Assembly: GCF_001721645.1 (NCBI RefSeq)
Contig: NZ_CP017141.1
Location: 5,952,001-6,016,000, forward strand
Direction: 5' to 3'
Source: Pedobacter steynii
Lineage (GTDB): Bacteria; Bacteroidota; Bacteroidia; Sphingobacteriales; Sphingobacteriaceae
Length of the DNA stretch: 64,000 bases
Positions 43,390 through 51,815 of the stretch are shown here, piece by piece; within the stretch, counting starts at the first letter, position 1; each line of letters begins with the position of its first letter. Both the position numbers and the translations under genes were made by a program. Under the pieces are notes generated by a model that saw nothing but the letters and a program-made list of their open reading frames with translations, was not told the origin of the DNA and did not search any database.

Positions 43390-44496
43390 TTAAGTTGCGG
43401 CCTGGAGTTGTATTTTCTGTTGCTGTAAATAAGCTGTTGGCGAACAACCCGTTATGTTCTTGAAATTTCTATTAAAGGAAGTTTTAGAATTAAAGCCAAC
43501 TTCATAAGCCAGGGACAATAGTGTGAATTGTTGATTTTCAGGCAGAACAACAATTACCTTAAACTCTTCAATCCGAAGTTCATTGATGTAATCATAAAAG
43601 CTTTTTCTCTCCATAGTATTGATCACCTCCGATAATACACTGGGATGTACGGAAAGATATTTAGCAAGGACTCCGAGCGTAAGCTCGCCATCTTTAAACA
43701 ACTTTTCAGCTTCCATAACGGCCAGGAGTTCCGCGTGTATTTTTTGAGCGGTGTTTTCCGTTAAAGTTGACTTTTCATATTTGATCTTTTCAGGTTCAAC
43801 CGCTTTGGCTTTTTCTTCAACAGGAGATAGCATTCTATTGGTAAAGATCCCAACCTGCTTGATACCAAAATAGCCAATAAACAAGATAAATAAATCAACA
43901 AAGGTAAAGGTAGACCGGTCATTGCCAAAGAGAATGGACAACCAGATCACTCCCATCCCGATCGTGAGATTCCTTAGCCAGTTCAAATTGATCTTTTCCA
44001 GATAAGAGGCCTGATTTGATAGGTTTCTACGATGTGCTTTCAGCAAGAAAAGCGACCCGGCGATATAGGCAATTCCCGAAGGTAAAATTGCGAAATGGAC
44101 AATTTTTAAAAGAGCCGTATAACCAGCGCCATTACTTCTATAAACAAGTACCTTTTCGGCCGGCGTCAATAAAAAGAATTTTGACAGGGTAAGGTAGATC
44201 AGGATGACCGGAAGGAAATGAAAAAAACAATGTAATCTTCCGACCCGCTTTCCGGTTATTAAAGCGGTATATAGAAATAGAAAAGGACCGTGGATAAAGG
44301 GCATGGCAATCTCAAGCCCCAGAAAGTATGGGAATTCGGAAAATTGATCAGAAGCGAGTAAATAATAGCTGAGCAGATGAAAGGAGATCAGGAACAGCCA
44401 AAGTGCCAATACTAAATCTGCATCAGACTTACCCTTTTTTGTAAAAAGAAGTAGAGAAAGAAACAAGGAAATGATTATCCCTATGATATGTAGCAT
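43390..44496 (-). CDS. Membrane-anchored AraC-type regulator (7TM + HTH)
   Basis: The product (368 aa from ATG 44496) has about seven N-terminal hydrophobic segments, for example HIIGIIISLFLSLLLFTKKG, LVLALWLFLISFHLLSYYLL and FVDLFILFIGYFGI. A C-terminal AraC domain follows (GVLAKYLSVHPSVLSEVINT, SLAYEVGFNSKTSFNRNFKN, CSPTAYLQQ). Such fusions sense from the membrane and bind DNA at the other end. It precedes the DUF2306 gene by 85 bases and is a plausible regulator of it. Confidence 0.85.
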   Translation of the reverse strand: MLHIIGIIISLFLSLLLFTKKGKSDADLVLALWLFLISFHLLSYYLLASDQFSEFPYFLGLEIAMPFIHGPFLFLYTALITGKRVGRLHCFFHFLPVILIYLTLSKFFLLTPAEKVLVYRSNGAGYTALLKIVHFAILPSGIAYIAGSLFLLKAHRRNLSNQASYLEKINLNWLRNLTIGMGVIWLSILFGNDRSTFTFVDLFILFIGYFGIKQVGIFTNRMLSPVEEKAKAVEPEKIKYEKSTLTENTAQKIHAELLAVMEAEKLFKDGELTLGVLAKYLSVHPSVLSEVINTMERKSFYDYINELRIEEFKVIVVLPENQQFTLLSLAYEVGFNSKTSFNRNFKNITGCSPTAYLQQQKIQLQAAT

Positions 44497-44594
44497 GACC
44501 GATAGGTAAAAATATAAGCTAAATATAAAAGAAAGCAACAATATATTGAATAATGCTTAATTTTATGCCTACCTGCCACAAAATAATATTCTAT

Positions 44595-44984
44595 ATGAAA
44601 ATATTAATGAAACCTCTTATTTATACTTTCTCCGCGGTTTTCCTGCTCCTTTCTGCCTGTACAAAGAAAAACACTAATGCCAAAGAAAAGAGGATTAAAG
44701 ACGGTCCTACCCTTGATCTCGGGGCTGGACTTGCTGAAATTGTGATGACGCGAAATGATACCGCAAGTGTTGCACTATTTCCCCGTGCTCAATATTTCTT
44801 TATTGATCTTGGTCTGGAAGGAAGTGAGCAGAACATCCAATTGATCAAAGAGGCCAATCGTCTGAACATTCCTGTACGTGCGAAGGTATTTAAAGACAAC
44901 GTAAGCGAAATTGCAGAAATCTACCCAGCTACTAAGGAAGAAATAGAAAAACACAAAAAATCCAAAGTTAAAACCGGACTATAA
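44595..44984 (+). CDS. Hypothetical lipoprotein
   Basis: The 129-aa protein (from ATG 44595) has a lipobox (FLLLSAC, Cys22) and a small alpha/beta domain: GLAEIVMTRNDTASVALFPR, QNIQLIKEANRLNIPVRAKV, EIAEIYPATKEEIEK. The family is not recognised. It overlaps the 3' end of the convergent radical SAM gene by six bases. Confidence 0.65.
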   Translation: MKILMKPLIYTFSAVFLLLSACTKKNTNAKEKRIKDGPTLDLGAGLAEIVMTRNDTASVALFPRAQYFFIDLGLEGSEQNIQLIKEANRLNIPVRAKVFKDNVSEIAEIYPATKEEIEKHKKSKVKTGL

Positions 44985-47210
44985 AACCAATAGTCCGAAA
45001 TCCCTTAAATTATAAATCGGGTCTGAATACCAGAACAATTCGAAATGCTCGGCAGAAGTTTCAAAATCAGCTTTTATTTCCTGAAATGTATAAACCTGGG
45101 TGTTAGAAACCGCTATTTTCTGTAAGATAGAAGCCAACCATTCCCCCTCATTTTTATTGGTCTGGATGCTAAAGGTTTCCTTTTTATCATGAAAAGTTAA
45201 ATTCATCATTTCCAGAGGCTTGTTTTTCTTATACCTGGTAAAGCTTTCCGTGTCGGGCTTCCCTCCTAACCAGACCACTTTAGCCGTTGATTTGGTATTG
45301 AACTTACTTTCTTCCCTGATTGCTTTCTCAATAAAATCAGGTGGAATTGTTGTTCTTGGAATCTTAAAATCAAACCAATCCTGTAGCTTATAATCGAAGC
45401 AAATCCCATGCATAAAATTAAACAGCGACTTCTTCAGGCCAAAACTGAATTTATCATGGTCTATTCCCGTTTTGTCAATATAATTGATATCATTATTGGC
45501 AAAAGTTCCGATTGCCTCCGTTTCTTTAACTACACCAAACTTCTCCGGATGCATTCCTACCGGGCTATGTGCAGTCATCGCAAACTGATGCCAGAAACCA
45601 GATTGTAAAATACCTGCTTCAAACAACTGTCTCACCATTTCCAAACTATCTACTGTCTCCTGAATGGTTTGTGTTGGATAACCATACATCAGGTAAGCAT
45701 GGACCAGCACGCCCGCTTCCGTAAAATTTCGGGTAACCTGAGCCACCTGTTCCACTGTTACTCCTTTATCAATTAACTTCAATAACCGATCAGATGCTAC
45801 TTCTAAGCCGCCGGAAACGGCAATACAACCCGATGCTTTCAACAAAATACACAGATCTCTGCTGAAACTTTTCTCAAACCGGATATTGGTCCACCAGGTT
45901 ACAGAAATTTTTCTTCTTAAAATCTCCAGCGCTACCTCCCGCATTAATGCCGGTGGAGCAGCTTCGTCAACAAAGTGAAAACCATTCTGACCGGTTTTTT
46001 TACTCAGCTCTTCAATGCGGTCTACAATCAATTTAGCAGCAACAGGTTCATAAACCTTAATATAATCCAGAGAAATATCGCAAAATGTACATTTCCCCCA
46101 ATAACACCCATGCGCCATGGTTAATTTGTTCCAGCGGCCATCACTCCACATCCTGTGCATTGGATTTACAATTTCTATCACCGAAATGTATCGATCCAGC
46201 TGTAAATCACTATAATCCGGTGTTCCTACATCAAATTGCTTATAATCACTCCTTAACGCATCATTTCTATAAACAACTTCATCATTCTCTAATAAAAATG
46301 TTCTTTTATACAGATGAAAGGCTCCGCCTTTTAGGATCGAATCATAAACCAGTTCTATTGGCAACTCTCCATCGTCTAAGGTAATATAATCGAAAAATTC
46401 AAATACCCTTTTGTCAGAAACCGAACGGAGTTCTGTATTGGCAAAACCGCCTCCCATCAAGATCTTAACCTCAGGATAATTCCGTTTCACATATTGCGCA
46501 CATCGGAAAGCAGCATACAAATTTCCTGGAAAAGGAACAGAAATTAAAAACAATTTAGGTTGAATAAGCGCAATTTTCTTTTCCAAAATGTCAATCAGGA
46601 TTTCATCCATATAGGTATATCCCTGATTTAAAACTTCATAGAGCTCATCAAACGAGTTCGCACTTCTGCCTAGCCTTTCCGCGTAACGACTAAAACCGAA
46701 ATTCGGGTCAATACATTCAATGATAAAATCCGAAATATCCTCGAGATACAATGTCGCTAAATGCTTACCCTTATCCTGGGTTCCCATTGCACCGAATGCC
46801 CAGTCCAACTCATCTAATTCTGCAAACCTGGATGCTTCCGGCAGAAAATCCTCCTGACAAATCTGCAATGCTAAAGTTGGATTTTTACCTTGCAAAAAAG
46901 CAATAACTGCATCTATGGTTTTGATGTACTCATTTTTTAAGGCAAGAATGCGTTTCGCATTTAAGCTTCTCGTCTGACCAGACAGGCGCTCAGCATGAAG
47001 AAAAAGATCTTCCAGACCTTTCCTGGAAAATAAAGTCAGGATCACTTCAATCCCCAAATCGGCCTGAGTGGAAGAAATATTTTTTGTGTTTAAAAACCCT
47101 TTAATATAAGCAGTGGCAGGATACGGGGTATTCAGTTGGGTAAAAGGAGGTGTGACAAGAAAAAGATCTGTTTTCAAAATGGAATTGTATTTCCCTACAA
47201 AAATATCCAT
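44979..47210 (-). CDS. B12-binding-domain radical SAM protein
   Basis: The 743-aa protein starts at ATG 47210; a TTG at 47237 adds nine residues. Its N-terminal half has the B12-binding-like fold (LFLISVPFPGNLYAAFRCAQ, VKILMGGGFANTE). The radical SAM domain has the iron-sulphur cysteines in GCYWGKCTFC (Cys369, 374, 377), then SGCIAVSGGLEVASDRLLKL. The cysteine spacing is CX4CX2C, not the usual CX3CX2C. These proteins often methylate unactivated carbons, but the substrate is unknown. No biosynthetic partner genes are nearby. Confidence 0.85.
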   Translation of the reverse strand: MDIFVGKYNSILKTDLFLVTPPFTQLNTPYPATAYIKGFLNTKNISSTQADLGIEVILTLFSRKGLEDLFLHAERLSGQTRSLNAKRILALKNEYIKTIDAVIAFLQGKNPTLALQICQEDFLPEASRFAELDELDWAFGAMGTQDKGKHLATLYLEDISDFIIECIDPNFGFSRYAERLGRSANSFDELYEVLNQGYTYMDEILIDILEKKIALIQPKLFLISVPFPGNLYAAFRCAQYVKRNYPEVKILMGGGFANTELRSVSDKRVFEFFDYITLDDGELPIELVYDSILKGGAFHLYKRTFLLENDEVVYRNDALRSDYKQFDVGTPDYSDLQLDRYISVIEIVNPMHRMWSDGRWNKLTMAHGCYWGKCTFCDISLDYIKVYEPVAAKLIVDRIEELSKKTGQNGFHFVDEAAPPALMREVALEILRRKISVTWWTNIRFEKSFSRDLCILLKASGCIAVSGGLEVASDRLLKLIDKGVTVEQVAQVTRNFTEAGVLVHAYLMYGYPTQTIQETVDSLEMVRQLFEAGILQSGFWHQFAMTAHSPVGMHPEKFGVVKETEAIGTFANNDINYIDKTGIDHDKFSFGLKKSLFNFMHGICFDYKLQDWFDFKIPRTTIPPDFIEKAIREESKFNTKSTAKVVWLGGKPDTESFTRYKKNKPLEMMNLTFHDKKETFSIQTNKNEGEWLASILQKIAVSNTQVYTFQEIKADFETSAEHFELFWYSDPIYNLRDFGLLVL

Positions 47211-47296
47211 AATTATTTTAGTATTGGGCTTTATCAAATGATTTCTTGAGCTTCATCAGGTAACCATCAGCTATAAAAGCAACAAAAATGGGTAAT

Positions 47297-47743
47297 TTAC
47301 TTCCTCCTCCCCATCCGGAAAGAAAAACCTTTATCATCTTCCCCCAGAACCTCCACAAAAAGCGTAGAGTCATTTAATTTGGTATACTGTACCTTTTTAG
47401 GGAAATCATGAGATAAATTCTCAAATGAATACTTGTCTTTTACATCTTTGTTCCATACAAAGTCAATGACCTGCGCATTATTTTGATCCAGAACTCTGGC
47501 CTGGTAAACCATGCTATTGTTCAGGCTTTTGATCAAAAGTTCCTCCGTTATTATTTTCTTTCCCTCTTTAATTTTGTAGGAATTCCCCTTCAGTGTATTT
47601 CCTTCTCCTCTTTTCCAGGTTTCATAAGTTTCTTTATTTTCCACTTTCCAGGTTCCTTCTAAAAAAAGAAGATCATTAAAGTCATCATTAATCCTAAAAA
47701 AACTAAAAGGGAAAAGTATAAATGCGATAACAAATGTTTTCAT
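47297..47743 (-). CDS. DUF6265-like secreted protein
   Basis: The product (148 aa from ATG 47743; longer frames begin further upstream) has a signal-type N-terminus (KTFVIAFILFPFSFFR) and a beta-barrel pattern: LLFLEGTWKVENKETYETWK, MVYQARVLDQNNAQVIDFVW, YSFENLSHDFPKKVQY, DDKGFSFRMGRRK. This is typical of DUF6265 proteins (FLxGxW...E.W...FEN..HDFP...Y). Function unknown. Confidence 0.75.
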   Translation of the reverse strand: MKTFVIAFILFPFSFFRINDDFNDLLFLEGTWKVENKETYETWKRGEGNTLKGNSYKIKEGKKIITEELLIKSLNNSMVYQARVLDQNNAQVIDFVWNKDVKDKYSFENLSHDFPKKVQYTKLNDSTLFVEVLGEDDKGFSFRMGRRK

Positions 47744-47882
47744 TCCCATTGAATTTTTAAACCCTGCATTATTGCCGAACAAAACTATCAGCATAAAAAT
47801 AAGGAAAATTGAGAGAACAAGACATCAGGAATTGTTTTCATTCTCCTCGGACTAAAAGTAGGGCTGACAAAAAAAATACTGT

Positions 47883-49031
47883 TTATAAAATCTTTTCTAA
47901 GGCTTCCATTAGCCTTTCGCCCCTCAGGTCTTTTCCTATGATGATCCCCTTAGGGTCAATCAGGTAATTAGAGGGCAGGTATTGAATATCATAAGCCTTT
48001 TGAGCCAGGTCATCAAAATCACTTAACTGAGGCCATAGATTTACCTGATCTTTCTTAATAGCTTCCAACCAGCTCTGTTTCATAGTGGCAACATCTCTGG
48101 TAATGCTGATGACCTGAAACCCCAAATCTTTATATTTAAGGTAAGCCCTGATCAAAGTCGGACTCTCTGTCCTGCAAGGCTGACACCAGCTTGCCCAAAA
48201 ATCCACCAGTACATATTTACCTCTGAAATTGCTGATTTGAATAGATTTACCTGCTGTATCCTTTAAGGAAACATCCTTAAGCACCTTTCCCTTTGCCATT
48301 GTTCTCCCCAGTAATAATTTACTGAGCAATGTCCCTGCAGAAGGTAATTGCCTCATATCATCGCTCAGTTGATGAAACAATTTTTCTATCTCTTCTGGTT
48401 TTGACTTTAAGCGCTCATTTCCAAAAGGCCGGCCCGCATATTGGCAAAGTGCATACAAGCCAAAAGGACTATTTAAATTTCCCATAACCATTTTATAGAG
48501 ATGATGGTCAGCTACATTTTCTACAGAATCCTGTATAAAACTGATCTGTGCTTCCACATCTGCAATCTTTTTGTTCTCATAGCTCACATTTTTGGCCAGA
48601 CTATCCGTCAGAAAATGATACCATCTCATCTTTGCTTTCAGATGATTGATCTGTTTCTCCAGTTCCTGCGGATCAGAACGAACTACTACAGGTGCTGAAT
48701 CCTGATCAATACGCAAACGATAGGTCGAAGCTAAGGCAAGAAAAGAGGTAGACGTGACTTTCCTGCCTGGCCAGTAAAACATGATGGTTAAGAATTCCGG
48801 CTCCGATAAAGGACTTTCATACCGAAATATCGCTGTGGTAATTTTAATACTTTCGGACTTAAGGTTAAAATTGCCCAGGTCCATTCTTTCCACACTCACC
48901 TTCAGCGGTCTGACTTTAAATCTTTTTAAATCAGCCGTCAATATTAATTTCCCCGGAATTTGCCTCTGCTGGGCAAATGTAAAGTAGTTAATGACGCTCA
49001 GGAAAATAACAAATGTGAATTGCAGTTTCAT
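47883..49031 (-). CDS. TlpA-like periplasmic thiol-disulphide oxidoreductase
   Basis: The 382-aa protein has a signal peptide (VINYFTFAQ), a middle region of about 220 residues that is helical and of unknown role, and a C-terminal thioredoxin domain: DVSLKDTAGKSIQISNFRGK, the redox motif WCQPC (FWASWCQPCRTESP), FQVISITRD and YLPSNYLIDPKG. It is a TlpA/ResA-type periplasmic reductase. The DUF4369 gene ends eight bases upstream, and the same pair of domains is fused in many Bacteroidetes proteins. Confidence 0.85.
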   Translation of the reverse strand: MKLQFTFVIFLSVINYFTFAQQRQIPGKLILTADLKRFKVRPLKVSVERMDLGNFNLKSESIKITTAIFRYESPLSEPEFLTIMFYWPGRKVTSTSFLALASTYRLRIDQDSAPVVVRSDPQELEKQINHLKAKMRWYHFLTDSLAKNVSYENKKIADVEAQISFIQDSVENVADHHLYKMVMGNLNSPFGLYALCQYAGRPFGNERLKSKPEEIEKLFHQLSDDMRQLPSAGTLLSKLLLGRTMAKGKVLKDVSLKDTAGKSIQISNFRGKYVLVDFWASWCQPCRTESPTLIRAYLKYKDLGFQVISITRDVATMKQSWLEAIKKDQVNLWPQLSDFDDLAQKAYDIQYLPSNYLIDPKGIIIGKDLRGERLMEALEKIL

Positions 49032-49039
49032 ATTCCCTG

Positions 49040-49726
49040 TTATTTAATGTGATATATTTTCTTTCTTAAAGCCATGCCCTTTTCGCTTTTCTTTAGCCTT
49101 TCTGAAAGCAGGGTATACAATTCTTTAGGCGAGCCAAAAGCAGCTTCCAGTTTATCCTGGTTCAGCGGACTAATTCCGGAACTGGCCTCCGCCACGGCAT
49201 CAAGACTCATCTGAGCATCAGGAAATTTTCTCACAAAATCCAGAAGCTTTCCATTTTTTGACCTAAGTGCAGCGAACCATTCATATAATATCCTGGTCTG
49301 CTTTCCTCCTGATGCGATTCGAGAAGTCTTCATTTGATCAGGTTCAGCAATAACCAGATCTATATCCTCCAGTATAATATGCTTAAAGTTCTTTTCACGA
49401 TCAGTAATCAGGATCAGTTGGCCAAATTTGGAAATCAGCTCCTCTTTAGAAATGTTGCCCCGCTCCTCAATAAATACAGCGGCATGCTGATAAGTGTTAT
49501 TGTCCAGCTCAAATGTCCCCCTGAAATTGAACTTTCCGTCTTTAATTGGTGTGACCATTAATAACTTGTCGCTGGAAATGGGCACCTGATGAGATAATGT
49601 GGTCAGGTAAGCGAATTTGGCCTTCTTTGTGTCTTTAAGACTTCCCTGAATGGTAAACTTTATAGATTGGGCTAACGACGTAAATGACGAAATGCACAAT
49701 AAAAACAGATAAATAAAATGTTTCAT
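49040..49726 (-). CDS. DUF4369-domain secreted protein
   Basis: The 228-aa protein has a signal peptide (ISSFTSLAQ) and an N-terminal DUF4369 domain (FTIQGSLKDTKKAKFAYLTT, TPIKDGKFNFRGTFELDNN). The remainder is helical (LLDFVRKFPDAQMSLDAVAE). DUF4369 is usually fused N-terminally to a TlpA thioredoxin domain; here the two halves are separate genes with an eight-base gap. The downstream oxidoreductase supplies the missing thioredoxin part, suggesting that the two proteins work together. Confidence 0.78.
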   Translation of the reverse strand: MKHFIYLFLLCISSFTSLAQSIKFTIQGSLKDTKKAKFAYLTTLSHQVPISSDKLLMVTPIKDGKFNFRGTFELDNNTYQHAAVFIEERGNISKEELISKFGQLILITDREKNFKHIILEDIDLVIAEPDQMKTSRIASGGKQTRILYEWFAALRSKNGKLLDFVRKFPDAQMSLDAVAEASSGISPLNQDKLEAAFGSPKELYTLLSERLKKSEKGMALRKKIYHIK

Positions 49727-49851
49727 GATGGATTGCTTTAGTTTGAACTAACAATTTAGGTGATTAAAATTGAAAACTAAAACTTTAGTACAAATTATTT
49801 AGTTTGCAAACATATTTCCTGAATGGCTGTTTAAGTGTTAAACCGAAATTC

Positions 49852-50568
49852 ATGAATATGATTCTTCCAAAGCCATTACTAATGATAGACTGGTCCTCAT
49901 TTTTCTTCGGTGAAGAAGGACTTGAATTTTTACTTGAAATCTCGCTGCGTACATTTATCATGTACCTGATCATCCTGGCAGGCCTCAGACTATTGGGTAA
50001 ACGAGGGGTAAAACAGTTATCCATATTCGAGCTGGTAGTCATCATCAGCCTCGGTTCTGCAGCTGGCGATCCCATGTTTTATAAGGAAATCGGCTTACTG
50101 GTACCGATCGTTATTTTCAGCATCATTGTAGCCTGCTACAGGTTCACCACGTATCTGACTGCAAAAAGCACGAAAATTGACGACCTTGTGGAAGGTAAAT
50201 GTACCTATCTGATAGAGAATGGCGAATTCTCCATTGAAAACTTCGGTAAAGAAGGACTGGCCCAGGACGAGTTTTTCTCCGAACTGAGACAGTATAGCAT
50301 TTCACACCTCGGCCAGGTAGAAACCGCCATTTTGGAGACTTCCGGAAACCTAAGCGTATATTTCTTTCCCAACGAAAACGTAAAATATGGCTTGCCCATC
50401 CTCCCCGCTTTGTTCGAAAACAGCTGTACAGAAATCGTTAAAAAGAATACCTATGCCTGCTGCTTTTGCGGGAACATTGAAGAAATTGAGCCTAAACCGA
50501 AACATACCTGTAAAAAATGTGAACAGGATAAATGGGTGGCCGCCATCAATAGCCTCCGTATTAAGTAA
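49852..50568 (+). CDS. DUF421 (YetF-like) membrane protein with C-terminal zinc ribbon
   Basis: The 238-aa protein starts at ATG 49852 (or 49858). It has three membrane segments at the N-terminus (LEISLRTFIMYLIILAGLRL, QLSIFELVVIISLGSAAGDP, LLVPIVIFSIIVACYRF), the YetF soluble domain (IDDLVEGKCTYLIENGEF, DEFFSELRQYSISHLGQVET) and a final zinc-ribbon-like ACCFCGN ... HTCKKCEQ (CX2C twice). DUF421 proteins are small membrane proteins of unknown function. The ribbon is an extra module compared with the usual family length. Confidence 0.82.
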   Translation: MNMILPKPLLMIDWSSFFFGEEGLEFLLEISLRTFIMYLIILAGLRLLGKRGVKQLSIFELVVIISLGSAAGDPMFYKEIGLLVPIVIFSIIVACYRFTTYLTAKSTKIDDLVEGKCTYLIENGEFSIENFGKEGLAQDEFFSELRQYSISHLGQVETAILETSGNLSVYFFPNENVKYGLPILPALFENSCTEIVKKNTYACCFCGNIEEIEPKPKHTCKKCEQDKWVAAINSLRIK

Positions 50569-50713
50569 ATCCTAACGTAGACCTTTTGTAGACGCTATCT
50601 CTAAAACCCGTAGTCGGTAAGTAGCACACCATTCCTTGGCTGCACCGAACCATCTCCCTACTTTTGACTCCTATCATTTACCACGCTTTATGCATAAACA
50701 CAATACCTATCTC

Positions 50714-51145
50714 ATGAAAAAAATACTAATCATTTGCTTAGTAACCCTCGCAGGGTTAGCCGGCTGTAAAAAGGAAAACCAGGACAAAAAGAACAATCGA
50801 AATTTGCTGGGAACCTGGCAAGTACAGAAACAAGTAAGAATTGAGTACGAAAACAATGTGGAAAAGGACCGGGATGAGCGGATCTATGATGACGAGGTCC
50901 TTCAGTTTATTTTCCAGGGAGAGAACAAATTATCCATAAAAAACGGAACGGACGGAGACAACACAGAAGAATACACCTACACGCTAAGTGGAGATACCCT
51001 GGAGCTGAGAGAAGGAGATTCAATCACTACCCTGCTCCTCAGGTTTAATGGAAACAAACAAATGATATTGAGTCTTGAAGACATTGATGTTGACGGCGAC
51101 ATCACCTATAAAAATGTTACCGAATTTACGCTGGATAAGAAATAA
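50714..51145 (+). CDS. Small lipoprotein, lipocalin-like
   Basis: The 143-aa protein (ATG 50714, inside a longer frame open from 50636) has a lipobox (GLAGC, Cys18) and a beta-barrel pattern: NLLGTWQVQKQVRIEYENNV, FIFQGENKLSIKNG, YTYTLSGDTLELREG, LLLRFNGNKQMILSLEDIDV. This is the lipocalin-like lipoprotein layout common in Bacteroidetes. No known ligand. Confidence 0.65.
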   Translation: MKKILIICLVTLAGLAGCKKENQDKKNNRNLLGTWQVQKQVRIEYENNVEKDRDERIYDDEVLQFIFQGENKLSIKNGTDGDNTEEYTYTLSGDTLELREGDSITTLLLRFNGNKQMILSLEDIDVDGDITYKNVTEFTLDKK

Positions 51146-51319
51146 AGAAATTATCGGTCTATTTAGCTACATAGTGTAGAAGATCTCTACAGTTAATTTT
51201 CGTTAAAATTACATAAACAACTGTTTATCAATGCTGTGCCAAAAACAATCTTTAATGGCATCATTATTAAACCTATCCTAAACGTAATTAACAAGAATAT
51301 TAACTGAAATACAAAGAAT

Positions 51320-51631
51320 ATGAAAAAGATCATTTTATCAGCAGCATTTTTAGCTTTCGCAGGATTAACAGCAGCAAACGCAACTGAAGTAAAAGAACCA
51401 GTAGCAATTACAGTTAAACAAGATAGCGCTACAAAAGTACCAGTAGAATTGAAAGACCTTCCTGAAGCAGTAAAAACTACTTTACAATCAGAGCCGGTTA
51501 AAGCATGGACACCAACAGCAGCTTTCCTGGTAACGAACGCAGATAAAACTAAATACTACCAGATTGATGTAAAAAAAGAAGCAGAAACTGCTTCCATCAA
51601 AATTGGTGAAGACGGTAAAGTGATTCAATAG
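51320..51631 (+). CDS. Small secreted protein, PepSY-like
   Basis: The 103-aa protein has a clear signal peptide (ILSAAFLAFAGLTAANA) and a short domain starting VELKDLPEAVKTTLQSEPVK, then FLVTNADKTKYYQIDVKK and IKIGEDGKVIQ. The LPEAV...L pattern with alternating strands resembles PepSY-like periplasmic proteins of Bacteroidetes. It is followed by a strong terminator. The long A+T-rich leader from 51,150 probably contains its promoter. Confidence 0.6.
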   Translation: MKKIILSAAFLAFAGLTAANATEVKEPVAITVKQDSATKVPVELKDLPEAVKTTLQSEPVKAWTPTAAFLVTNADKTKYYQIDVKKEAETASIKIGEDGKVIQ

Positions 51632-51660
51632 TTCAATTGGTCATACAGGACGAATATTAA

Positions 51661-51687
51661 AAAAGGCCGGATTTATCCGGCCTTTTT
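51661..51687 (+). terminator. Intrinsic terminator after the PepSY-like gene
   Basis: AAAAGGCCGG at 51661-51670 pairs with CCGGCCTTTT at 51677-51686 around a six-base loop, followed by further T residues. A classic rho-independent terminator. Confidence 0.9.
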
Positions 51688-51815
51688 CATGTATCCACGC
51701 ACCTATAAAGCAACTAAACAACACATAATTCTACAATAAAAACAATAATAGTATAATAAATATACAAGCGGGATAAAAAAAGCTATTTTTAGACGATTAT
51801 TAATTATCTGAAAAT

